From: Anaeromyces robustus
Lineage: Eukaryota; Neocallimastigomycota; Neocallimastigomycetes; Neocallimastigales; Neocallimastigaceae
NCBI GenBank assembly: GCA_002104895.1
Contig: MCFG01000314.1
Coordinates: 17,501-81,500, forward strand
Reading direction: 5' to 3'
Length of the DNA stretch: 64,000 bases
In this document: positions 18,978 through 42,500 of the stretch, one piece after another
How the letters are laid out: every line of letters begins with the position of its first letter
How positions within the stretch are numbered: position 1 is the first letter of the stretch
The notes under the pieces: generated by a model
What the model saw: only the letters and a program-made list of their open reading frames with translations
Told to the model about the DNA's origin: nothing
Databases searched by the model: none
Position numbers and translations under genes: made by a program

Positions 18978-19603
18978 GACTTAAAATAATAAATTTTTTA
19001 TATTATTTTATTATTATATTTTATATAGTATTTTAATATATTTATTATATATTAGTTTTATTTAATATATAATATATTAATTTATTAAATTTTAAGCCTT
19101 TTAATATTAATTATTATATATTTTGTTTTAGAAAATAAAAAGTTTATATTATATTATTTATAATTAAATATGATTTTTGTTATTATTAATTATTTTATCT
19201 TTTTTAGTTTAAAAGAATATATTGTAATATATTATATATTTTATTACAAATATATTTTATAAAATTGCTTGTATTACATTAAAATAATGATGTAACTTTA
19301 TGATTTAAAATTGTACATTTTTTAAATTAACTTTATTTATTATATAAACTTTTAATTTAATATAGAGTTATTTTTATATTTCATTTTACTTTTATTAGAA
19401 TAATAATTATTTTTTCTAAGTATTAATAATAATTATTTTTTCTAAGTATTAATTACTATCAATATTAATAATAACTAATACTTATTTGAAAGTAATTGAA
19501 TAATATTATCTTTGAGTATTACTATATTTTGATATATTTTTCTAGCTATAATATCACCAATAATAGTGTTTAATATTGAGTCATATTCTGAAGAAGGTAT
19601 CAA
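18392..19603. other. Intergenic AT-rich DNA
   Basis: No gene seen. Poly-A at 18780-18811, AAT tract near 18940-18975, otherwise irregular AT sequence. It should include the promoter of the membrane-protein gene ending at 18391. Confidence 0.6.
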
Positions 19604-21360
19604 TTAGTTATTACATCCATTATTATTATTATTATTATTAATATTTAAATTATGGTAATATGAGGAATCTGATTGACGACTAATTCTTTTCTCTAATAAC
19701 ATTACATACATAATAGTATTTATAAAATCTGTATCAATATAAGGTGGAAGAACATTTTCATTACCACCATTATGATTAAGATACATACTTAGTAGTATTG
19801 AAAGGTGGTTTTTAACCAAATCTACTGAAAGAATATAGTTTTGACTCTCTTTTTCTTGAATTTGTTTGAACAGAATTCAATTATAATTCAGTTTGATTAT
19901 TAATTTGATCATTTGAATGTACAGATATTGATATATCATATAGACTTCCTAAATTCTTAGTTTTATTTCCAATAAAAAAAAAGATAAACCAATGAATATA
20001 AAAAATAATGATATTATAAATTATGAATTTGAAGTAGAATGATATTATAAATTATGAATTTGAAGTAGAATGATATTATAAATTATGAATTTGAAGTAGA
20101 ATGATATTATAAATTATGAATTTGAAGTAGAATGATATTATAAATTATGAATTTGAAGTAGAATGATATAATAAATTATGAATTTGAAGTAGAATGATAT
20201 TATAAATTATGAATTTGAAGTAGAATGATATTATAAATTATGAATTTGAAGTAGAATGATATTATAAATTATGAATTTGAAGTAGAAAAAGCTATTTTTT
20301 TATTTTATTCTTCAATTTATTTACATTTTAATAGTTTTTCAGTTTGATTATCAGGGTTTTTCCATTTTTACGAATTACATCACTATTTTTGGATGCTAAA
20401 ATATTATTTTGTTTCTGACGATTAAAAGTATTATTATTATTATTAGTATTATCATTATTATTATTATTATTATTATCAGTTTTAGGGATGATAGAACTTG
20501 TTTTTATTTATAGAATCTAAATTGTTATCTGTTATTTTTTTTTTATTATATTATTTATTTCATTTGATGCATTTTCATTCAATGATGATAATGATGAATT
20601 TAATAATTTGGTTTCTTTTTCAGTTATAATATTATATTATGTTACTATTAGAATCAATAAAATTTCTAATATTATAATTATATTCAGTAATAGTTTTAAC
20701 TACACATATCTTTCCTGATAATTTTCACAACATTGAATTTCATGATATATATTACCAAAATCACAGAGAAAATCAGATTCAAGATCATTATCATATATTG
20801 TTTCATTTCAATTAAAACTTTTTATAATATTTCTTTTAATATTTCTTAAATTATAATATTCTCTAATCCTTACATAAGCCTTTTTCTTCATTCGGCCAAG
20901 CCTCTAAACATATGATGGCTACTAACCCTTAAGGATTTAATATAATATCATATATCGTCCTATATTTTTAAGATATAAAATTGATTCTGTTGATATTAAA
21001 TATTTATTATGAATTAAATATTTGGTTATTTATTTCATTTTCATGTTTATTATAAATTTTTTTAATAGAGATTTGTCTTTCTAAATATTTCATTATAATA
21101 ATTTCTTAATTAATTATTTGTCTATTTCGTAATTATTACAAGTATTATGTTGATTATAAAAATAATGCTCAATATCAATATTAAAATATGAATATTCATA
21201 CATTTTTGACAATTTTCACCCTTGATATTATAGTCAAAAACTTCTTCAGGTTTAAAAATATCATTGTCAATTATTTCTTCAATCTTAGGAATAGAATGTT
21301 CATTTATGCATCTAAAGGTTACTTATCCTACTAAAGAATTTGAAAAATCAGTAAATGTGG
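19604..21360 (-). pseudogene. Decayed relative of the PPPY membrane-protein gene
   Basis: Minus-strand remnants related to the gene at 16793-18391. The clearest is 19604-19819, whose LPPYIDTDFINTIM aligns with PPPYTDEDLINTLM of the intact gene. Just upstream in gene sense, VHSNDQINNQ resembles its EQVDNH segment. Further fragments with Cys-rich coding character occur at about 20690-20820 (LCDFGNIYHEIQCCENY) and 21150-21350 (PKIEEIIDNDIFKPEEVFDY, then a CQKC). Stops and frameshifts separate them, and a 31-bp tandem repeat interrupts the body. The outer limits are uncertain, and the far fragments could be a different gene relic. Confidence 0.5.
20008..20287. repeat. 31-bp minisatellite, about nine copies
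   Basis: About nine near-identical tandem copies of a 31-bp unit (core GATATTATAAATTATGAA, then TTTGAAGTAGAAT). One copy near 20165 carries a T-to-A change. Since 31 is not a multiple of three the array would break any frame across it. It lies inside the decayed membrane-protein gene. Confidence 0.92.
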
Positions 21361-21945
21361 TTATATATTTTTTTGATATGATTATACTGTCAATAGTATG
21401 ATTAAAAAACTATCTCTATTTACTTGTTTATAAATCAATAAATCAATAAATAAATAAATCAATAAATAAATAAACAAATAAATAAATAAACAAATAAATA
21501 AATAAATAAATAAATAAATAAATCAACAATTTAATAAATCAATAAATCAATAAATAAATCAATCTATAAATTATTTAATAAAAATATATAATATAGAATA
21601 AAAAAAAAATATAATATATATCTAATTAGTAATTTTTAATTAAAATTAAAGTATCCACATTTTTCTTTTTTAAATAATTTTGTTATAGTGCTTTTTTTTA
21701 TATTAAATTTTATTTCCATAATACAAAATAAATAATGAAAAGATGTAACAATATCAAATCATTTTGTTTATGAAGCTTATTAACTTTGATCGCTAAGATA
21801 ATACTTAAAATATTTATATTTATATTAAATATCTTAGCAATCATAGTAGAATAATTATTTAATATTGATAATAAAGATAATAAATAAAAAATAGAAAATA
21901 AAAAAAAAAAAATTAAAAAATTCATTAAAACATTGCATATTCTAA

Positions 21946-22175
21946 AAAATAAAATAAAATAAAATAAAATAAAATAAAATAAAATAAAATAAAATAAAAT
22001 AAAATAAAATAAATAAAATAAAATAAAATAAAATAAAATAAAATAAAATAAAATAAAATAAAATAAAATAAAATAAAATAAAATAAAATAAAATAAAATA
22101 AAATAAAATAAAATAAAATAAAATAAAATAAAATAAAATAAAATAAAATAAAATAAAATAAAATAAAATAAAATA
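21946..22175. repeat. (AAAAT)n pentanucleotide array
   Basis: About 46 tandem pentamers with a single one-base break near 22011. Confidence 0.9.
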
Positions 22176-22649
22176 ATAATTAAGAAAAAAAAATAATTAA
22201 TGAAGATTTTTCATAAATTATTATTTGAATTAAAATTTTTATTAACATCATACATGAGATAGTATTTTTATAATATTATTTTATCAGAGTTAGTGATTAA
22301 AGTAATGATAGAATTTAATAAGATATCTATATTAGTATATTCAAATATATACCAATTAGAAAAATACCTTTAAAAATAATTTAGAAAAATATGTAATTAA
22401 TTAAAAAACTATTAAATAAAATATATATTAAAACTATGAAAATAGAATGCTATCATTAAATTACGTTCGTCAATAAAAAAATATTTTATTATTTTAAATA
22501 AATAATAATAAAGAGGATAAAACAATATAAAATAAAAGGTCTTATTATTTTAGAAAGATTAGTAATAATACTAATAATAATAATAATACTAATACTAATA
22601 ATTATAATAATAATTGATATATAGATAATAAATCAAAAATTAATATTAA

Positions 22650-22692
22650 TAAATAAATAAATAAATTAATAAATAAATAAATAAATAAATAA

Positions 22693-22787
<95 letters not shown>

Positions 22788-22790
22788 ACA
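22650..22790. repeat. (AAAT)n microsatellite
   Basis: About 35 tetranucleotide units with small interruptions; its translated frame (LFIY repeats) is spurious. Confidence 0.88.
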
Positions 22791-24181
22791 ATACATGTGC
22801 CACTTTTATATTTTATTTAATAACTAAAAAATATTAAGGTATTGGTTAGATTGATAAAAAAACTTTATTTTATTATTTAGTAAGAGGTTAATTTTTTTTA
22901 TGTTTATACTGTTTATATATATTTATATTATTATTATTATTTAATATTTTTTAATTTTTTATTTTTTTTTAGTATTTTTGTTCAAAATCATTTGAATAAA
23001 GATCAATGAAAAGAAATAAAGGAAAAATTTCAATGTAAATTTAAATAGTGGCGATGCTAAATAATTTTTTAATTATTACAATAATACGTTAATATAAACA
23101 ATTTTAGTATTTTTTTTTTTTTTACATAATGAAAATAAAAATTAATGTAAATGTATATAAAGGCTTTAATAACATATTGTTTTTAAGTATGTGACCAACA
23201 ATAAATTGACAAAGTTTTATATATATTAATATATATAAAATTTTCTATTAAAATATATAGAAACCTATTTTATGGTTAAATTTTATGGTTAATCATTGAA
23301 TATTTATATTTATTTTATTAATTAGATAATAAATTTAAAACAGACTTTTTTTTTTTATTATTTTTTTATTATTATTGAAAAAAAATAATATAATAAATAT
23401 ATATTTTATTTAATTTTTTTTTTCATATAATAATTTCAATAATAAAAAATTATATAAAATAAAAAATAAAGTAAAATAAAATAAAAAAAAATAAAGAATA
23501 AAATAAACTTCTTTATATTTTATTTATTTTAATGCATTATTAGTAGAAATTTTAATATATTATAATATACATATAATATATACTAGTTAATACAGTTATA
23601 AATAATGAATATTTATTAATATATTATTTAATTGAAATTTATTCTATAGTGTTTTAATAATTTGAATTATATCCAATAATAAATAAATAAATATAATGTA
23701 AAATAATATATAATAGAATTTAAAAATTTTTTACTACTTTTAGAAACTTTGTTAGTTAATCCTTACTTTTTTTTTTCCTTTTTTTTTTTTTTTTTTTACG
23801 TTGTTATTATTGTACTTATTAATAAAAAAAAAAGAAAATTATTTTAATATTTATAATAATTATATTAGATTTAATTTAAATTTATTTTATTTATAATATT
23901 ATTAAAATTTTGTTTTTATTAAGTATTAACTTTGTTAATAACTTATAAAAGTATTACTATTTAATTAATATCATTTAATATGGAAAAAAATTTATATTTA
24001 TATTTATGTAAAATAATAGAGTAATAGTATAATTATTGAAATTTCAGTCTTATCCTAAAGAAATAAGGGTTAATGAAAAAGTTTTTATATATGGAGTTAT
24101 TAAATAATACTTGTTTTTAATTAATTTTTTGAATTTTCATATAATATATATTATTTTTTATTAAAGGAATTATTTTAAAAT

Positions 24182-29870
<5,689 letters not shown>

Positions 29871-29886
29871 TCATTCCAAAATAGTT

Positions 29887-29940
<54 letters not shown>

Positions 29941-31403
29941 TTTATAATAATAAATAATAATAATAATGATAATAATAATAAATAATAAATAATAAATAAT
30001 AATAATAATAATAATAAATGAATAACAATAATATATACAATAATGCACATAATCTATATATTAATTAATACAACATCATCATATTATATACTCAAATATT
30101 ATTAATATTAATATAATGTAAATTTTGATATAATTTTATTATTATTGTTATTATTATTATTTATTATTATTTATTATTATTATTATTTTTTTTTCAAAAA
30201 TTTATTTTATTTCTATTATATCTTTATATAATTTATTTTTTCTTTTATTTTATATTTAATATATATTTTTTTACTTTTTTTCCTCATTTTATATTTTATA
30301 ATCTAGTAAACTAATTAATAATAATTATATATATATATATATATACTAATTAAATTCATTGCATATCAACTATACCATTAAATATATAAATATTAAAAGA
30401 AATATTATATATTATTATTATATATATATATTTATTTATAAAAATATAAATAGAATAACTATTTACCATTTTTTTTTTTAATAATTTTTTTAATTAAAAA
30501 AAAAAAAAAAAATAATAATATAAATAAAAATAAAAATAAAAATTAAAATTTAATAAAAAATAAAAATAAAAATAAAAATAAAATAAAGGAAAGAAAATGA
30601 ATGAAAATAAAAAATATTATATTTATTTTCATTATATAATTATAAATATAAACTAAAAATCTTTAGTGTAAAAGATGTATATAAAAGTATATAAAACATT
30701 GAAATATTAATCAAAATAAAAAAAAAAAAAATTATGATAATTAAAATGATTTTATTATTTAAATTTATTTATTTATTTATTTATTTATTTATTTTATATT
30801 TACATATTTTTATTTATTAATTAATAAATCTTTTAATAGATTTTTTTTTATAGTTTTAGAGTTTCTTGTTTATTATTGCTTATATTTTTATATTTTTATT
30901 TTTATATTTTTTTTTATTTTTTTTTATTATTATTATTATTAATTATAACTATATTATAATTATTGGATATATATAAATATTTGTATATATATATATATAT
31001 ATATATATTATTTGTTTTATTGATTTATTTATTATATATATATATTTATTCTATTTTTTATTCTACTCATTTTTTTCATTTTTTTCATTTTTTTTTTTTT
31101 TTGAAATTTTACTTTATCTTTATTTTTCTTGTCTTAAAATTATTAATAAAGTATTTTTTTCTTTTTTTTCTTTTTTTTTTTTAATATATATATTCTATAC
31201 TTGGATATATATAAATTATTTTATGTTGTTACTGTTATTAAAATAATTTATTTACAGTTATTTTTATATAAATTAGTATTATTTATACTAAATTAATATT
31301 GATAGAATGTTTCTAAAAAAAGAAAAAAAGAAAAATAATATATATATATATACAACGTATTTTTTTTTTCTGTAATTAATTATATATAATTCAAATTTCA
31401 TAT
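29871..31403. other. Intergenic region between convergent genes
   Basis: No gene. AAT tract (29889-29937), TA dinucleotides (about 30984-31010), poly-T and AAAAT tracts. Terminators and polyadenylation signals of both flanking genes must lie here but are not distinguishable in this AT background. Confidence 0.65.
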
Positions 31404-36586
<5,183 letters not shown>

Positions 36587-39500
36587 ATGAAGAACTTAGT
36601 ATTAAATACAGTTAGAATAAGACCTTCAAGGACAGAATTAGAATGTGTTGAAGTTTTGCCTTCTCAAGGTTTATTATGGATTAAAGATGAAAAAGGTGTA
36701 GGTGGTCATTATTCAAAACTTTCTGGATATCATTATATATTTACTGATGATGACGATACACAAGAAGATGTATATGTAAAAAGTGCAAGACCTATGGTAG
36801 AAAGATTTTTAGCTGGTATGAATGCTGCTGTATTAGCTTACGGTCAGGTAAACTTTTTTTCTTTTTGAATTTCATAATGAAATTATTTTATATTTATTAT
36901 TTAATTTAATATATATTAGTTTTATTTATGTATATAATATTATTAAAGCATATTTTATTTTTTTATAATATTTTTTAAATAACATATATTATATTTATTA
37001 TATTATATATTATGTATTTTAATTTAAATAAATTTATGTTTAATTAAAATTAAAATTATTTAAATATAAATTATATTAATAGACTGGTTCAGGAAAAAAA
37101 TATACTATTGGTATTGATTTTAAAGATGAATTAGAAAATGGTTTTAATGAAAATACCGGTAATAAATTAATATTTAATAATTATTATATAACATTTTTTA
37201 AAAAAAAAAATATAATATTAAAATTATAATATAATTTTGGAATATGAATAATAATATTTAATATTTTTAGGTATTATACCAAGAAGTATTACAGATATAT
37301 TTAATTATATAAAAGAAGAACAGGAAGAGAATCCTGATGCAGTATTTTCATTAAAAATGACCTTTTTATGTATATTTCAAGAAGAATTTATAGATTTATT
37401 AGCTGATAATAGACCAAAATCTTCAATGCGTTCTCGTTCTCCAAATCCTGCTGCACTAAGATCTCAACAAACTCCTAATTCAAATATATTAGTAAGGGAT
37501 TTAGGAAAAAAAGGTATTGTTTTAACAGGTGTTAAAGAAGAAAAAATTTTATCTGTTGATATGCTTTTGGAGTAAGTTTTAAACTTAAATCTAATTAAAT
37601 CAATATATATATATTTTTTTTTTAAATTTGTATATATTTAAATATAAAGATATATATTATTATTTGTAAATATTAATTCATTATTAAATTCAATATTTAT
37701 GATTTAGTCGAATAATACAAGGTTGGAATACAAGGAATAATATAATAGATGAAGAAAATTCAACAAGATCACATACTGTATTATCATTTTATTTAGTACA
37801 AGATAATGGTAAAGGTAATACAGTATCTTCAAAAATACATTTTGCTCATTTAGCTGGTTCAGAAAAAGTAATAAAATATATAAATAATAGACTTTTATTT
37901 TATTTTATTATATATATATATATTTTAAATATTAATAAAATTATTTATTAATATAAATTTCATAGCCAAAAAGAAGTATTGATAGAAATAAGGAATTAGG
38001 TCAATCTATTGGTTTATTAACGTTATCAAAGGTATTAGAAAATATTAATGATAAACAATTTAAAGGATATATACCATATCGTGAATCCAAGTTAACACAT
38101 GTAAGTTTAAATAAATTTTATTTTTATTTATGTTCCTATTATTTTTACTTAATAATTAGAATTAGTATCAATATATATATTAATTCATACTAATAATAAT
38201 AATAAAATTAATAATAATAATAATAGATGATGCAAGATTGTTTACAACAAACAGGTAGTTATTCTCTTATATCACACATTTCATCAGATTTAAATGATTA
38301 TTTAGAAACAAGAAATACTATAAGATTTATTGCAAGAGCATTTAAAAACATTAATGATACTTCAATTATTTCTGCTCAAGAAGGAGTAAGAACTCAAATG
38401 GCAAAATTAAGTGAAGAATTACATATTGCAAAAAATGGTAAATTATAAATAAAAGAATTTGATTAATTTTTATTTTATTTTTTATATACTCATTTTGATA
38501 ATGATATTTAATAATAATAATAATAGTAATTAATAATAATTAACAATAATATTAAAAAAAAATTACTAATTACTAATTAATAATAATAATTAATAATTAA
38601 TAATAATTAAAAAAAATAATAAAAATAATTAATAATTAATAATAACAACAAAAATAATAACAATAAAAATAATAATATTATTATAATATTATTAAAATGT
38701 TTTATTTTATTTTTTTTTTTTTTATGATATTTAATAGAGAGTATCTCAAAGACAGCATATTATGACAATGTTCAAAATATGAATGAAAAATTTGAGAAAA
38801 CACTTCAAGAAAAAGCTACTATAATAAATCAAATTTCAAATAATGTAACAAGTATGTTGAATTATTTAAAAGCTGTTGATTTAGATGATGGAAGATCAAC
38901 ACCAAGTTCAAATTCTTCTCAATCACCAAAACCTTCAGAATTAACTGTCAATACCTCACTAAATGTATCACGTATACCATCACCATTACCATCACCTGCA
39001 GGTAAATCAAGATTACCAACAAGTGGACTTAAAAAGCCAACTGCAAATGTAAATGAAACCAAGAAAAATATCATAAAGTCAAAAAACAAAGAAAATTCTA
39101 CAAAAGTTGGTAACAATTGTATTAGTGATCTTAAACAACTTTTTGATATTATTCGTACTATTAAATTAAGTTATACTACAACTCAAGAAAAATTAAAAGA
39201 AAGTAATAGAAAATTACAATTATCAAATAAGGAAAATGAAGATTTAACATTAAAATTAGACAATATTAAAGAAGAAATTAATAATATGTCATTAGAATAT
39301 CAAACATATATTAAAACAAATGAGGATAATATAGCAATGATTAATGAAAATTATGAAAATGAACTCAATCAACAAAGGGAACTTTTTAATCATGAAAAGT
39401 CACAACTTTTATCAGATTTATCTAATAAAGTTGAATCCTTAAATGATATTAATATAAGACATCAAGCATTAAATGAAGAAAAATTAAATTTAGAAAGTCA

Positions 39501-42500
39501 ATATGATAAATTATCTAACGTAAATGTAAATTTATTAGCAAATTTAGATGAATTAAAAGCAACATTAGTTATAAAAGAACAAGAAAAAGAAGTCTTACAA
39601 AATACATTGGATGATGAACGTGATTATAACGCTAATAGAATTAGTGAATTGTCAACAACAATAGAAAGTTATAAGGTTTCGACAGAACAACTGGAAGAAG
39701 ATGTTGATCGATTATTAAATAGACAATCAGATTTAGAAAAAACGATAAGAAGTTTAAATTTAACTATCGATGAATTAAAAACTACAATTGAAAATGCAAA
39801 TCAAAATCGTGAAAAATTGGAGAAAAATTTAGATGAAATGAAAGAGGAATTAGTAAGTACAAAAGATCTTTTAGTTAAACAAAAGGATGATTTTGAACAA
39901 CAAATTCAATTAAATAGTGAAACACATGAAAAAGAACAAAATACTTTAAAAGAAGATATGTTAAATATTATTAGTGAAAAAGATAAGCTTTTTAATGAAA
40001 CTTGTTCAGAATATGATTTAAAAATTTCTAATTTAGAGAAAGAACATTCAGAAGCTTGTCTTAATTATGATAATAGAATTTCAGAAATGGAAAGACAACA
40101 TTCTGATGCTTGCCTTAATTATGATAATAAAATTTCAGAAATGGAAAAACAACATTCTGATGCTTGTGAATCTTATAATAATAAAATTGTTGAAATGGGA
40201 AATCATTATGCTGAAACATGTGATAGTTATGATAAACAAATTTCAGAAATGAAAAATGAACATGAAAATGTTTGTAAAGATTATGATAATAAGATTTCAG
40301 AAATGGAAAAACAATATTCTGATGCTTGTCTTAATTATGATAATAAAATTTCAGAAATGGAAAGACAACATTCTGATGCTTGTCTTAATTATGATAATAA
40401 AATTTTAGAAATAGAAAAACAACATTCTGATGCTTGTGAATCTTATAATAATAAAATTGTTGAAATGGGAAATCATTATGCTGAAACCTGTGATAGTTAT
40501 GATAAACAGATTACAGAAATGAAAAATGAACATGAAAATGTTTGTAAAGATTATGATAATAAGATTTCAGAAATGGAAAAACAATATTCTGATGCTTGTC
40601 TTAATTATGATAATAAGATTTCAGAAATGGAAAGACAACATTCAGATGCTTGTCTTAATTATGATAATAAGATTTCAGAAATGGAAAAACAATATTCTGA
40701 TGCTTGTCTTAATTATGATAATAAAATTTCAGAAATGGAAAAACAACATTCAGATGCTTGTGAATCTTATAATAATAAAATTGTTGAAATGGGAAATCAT
40801 TATGCTGAAACATGCGATAGTTATGATAAACAAATTGCAGAAATGAAAAATGAACATGAAAATGTTTGCAAAGATTATGATAATAAAATCACAAATTTAG
40901 AAGAACAATATACAAATACTTGCCAGGATTATGATCATAGAATTGCTGATATGATTTCATCCTTGGAAAAGAAAAATGCTGATTCTTGTGATTCATATGA
41001 AGAAAAAATTAAATCCATTAATGATCGTTTTTCAGAAACTTGTGAAAATTATGATAATCAAATTTTAGCTATGGAAAAAAAGCATAATGAAACATGTCAT
41101 CAATATGATGAAAAAATAGCTACATTAGAAAAGAAATATAATGACACATGTCAAGAATATAATGATAAAATTGCTGGATTAGATGATACTTATACTGAAA
41201 CTTGTGAAAAATATGATAAAAAGGTTTCAGATCTTGAAAAACAATATTCTAAAACTTGTCTTGATTATGATAATAAGATTGCAAATATGGAACAAATTCA
41301 ATCCGAAATGGAAAAGGAACATTCTGAAACTTGTCAAAATTATGATAAAAAGATTACAGATTTAGAAAAGAAATATAATGATACCTGTGAAGAATATAAT
41401 ACAAAAATAATTGAATTAAATAAACAATTTTCAGAAACTTGTGAAAAATATGATTCACAAATATCAGAAATGAATGAAACAAATAATGTAACCTGCAGAG
41501 GTTATGATGATAAAGTTTTTTCATTAGAAAAACAATATAATGATATGTGTGAGGAATATGATATGAAAATGAATTCTTTAAATGAAAATATGGCAAATAC
41601 ATGTAAAGATTATGATCAAAAAATAGAAAATTTAGAAAAACAATATTCTGAAGCATGCCAAAATTATGAAAATAAGATAGTTGAAATACAAAAGGAACAT
41701 TCAGAAACTTGTCATAATTATGATAATGAAATTGAATCATTGAAAAAGGAACATTCAGACGCCTGCCAAAATTATGATAATGAAATTGAATCATTGAAAA
41801 AGGAACATTCCGAAGCTTGTATTAATTATGATAATGAAATTGAATCATTGAAAAAGGAACATTCTGAGGTTTGTATAGATTATGATAATAAAGTAAATGA
41901 ATTAGAAAAGAAGTGTGATAATATTGCTAAAGAGTATGAAGATAAAATTACTGATTTAGAGAGTCAATATAATGAATCACGTAATGAATATAATACTGCT
42001 ATGATAGGTATGAGTGAAAATTATTCCAAAACTTGTGAAAGTTATGATCGTCAAATTTCAACCATTCAAAGTGATCATCGTGAAATTTGTAAACAATTTG
42101 ATGATAAAATAGCATCATTAGAAAGTCAATATAAAGAAATTTGTGATGGATATGAAACTAAAATTGAAGAATATGAATTTAAATTAAAGGAAGCATGTAA
42201 ACATTATGAAGAACAAATTCTTGATTTAGAATCGAAACATGAAGCTAAATGTAAAACTTATGAAACAAAGATATCTAATCTTACTATTGAAATAACTAGT
42301 GAAAAAAGTAATTTATGTGGTATATTAGATAATAGAGAAGCTGAAATTAATAAACAAAAGGATAACATTGCTCATTTAACTGAAGATATAAAAAATTTAA
42401 ATATAGAAAAAGATAAACTTTATGATGTCATTGATGAAATGACTAAAAAGAATGAAAATTTAGTTAATTCTTTAAATTCATTATCAGAAAATCATGATCA

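Larger units (their letters stand above)
21361..24181. other. Intergenic DNA with AAAAT and AAAT arrays
   Basis: No gene supported. Dominated by simple repeats: AAAT/AATC near 21430-21560, AAAAT at 21946-22175, AAAT at about 22650-22790. The minus-strand frame at 21710-21925 has no recognisable feature and sits in low-complexity sequence. Confidence 0.65.

Noticed and set aside
20008-20287. Possible CRISPR-like array
   Set aside because: The 31-bp units are directly adjacent with no spacers, and the genome is eukaryotic.
36587-38437. Degenerate kinesin motor as a pseudogene
   Set aside because: Seven exons join in frame with GT/AG signals and more than 6 kb of coding sequence downstream has no stop, so the gene is under constraint.
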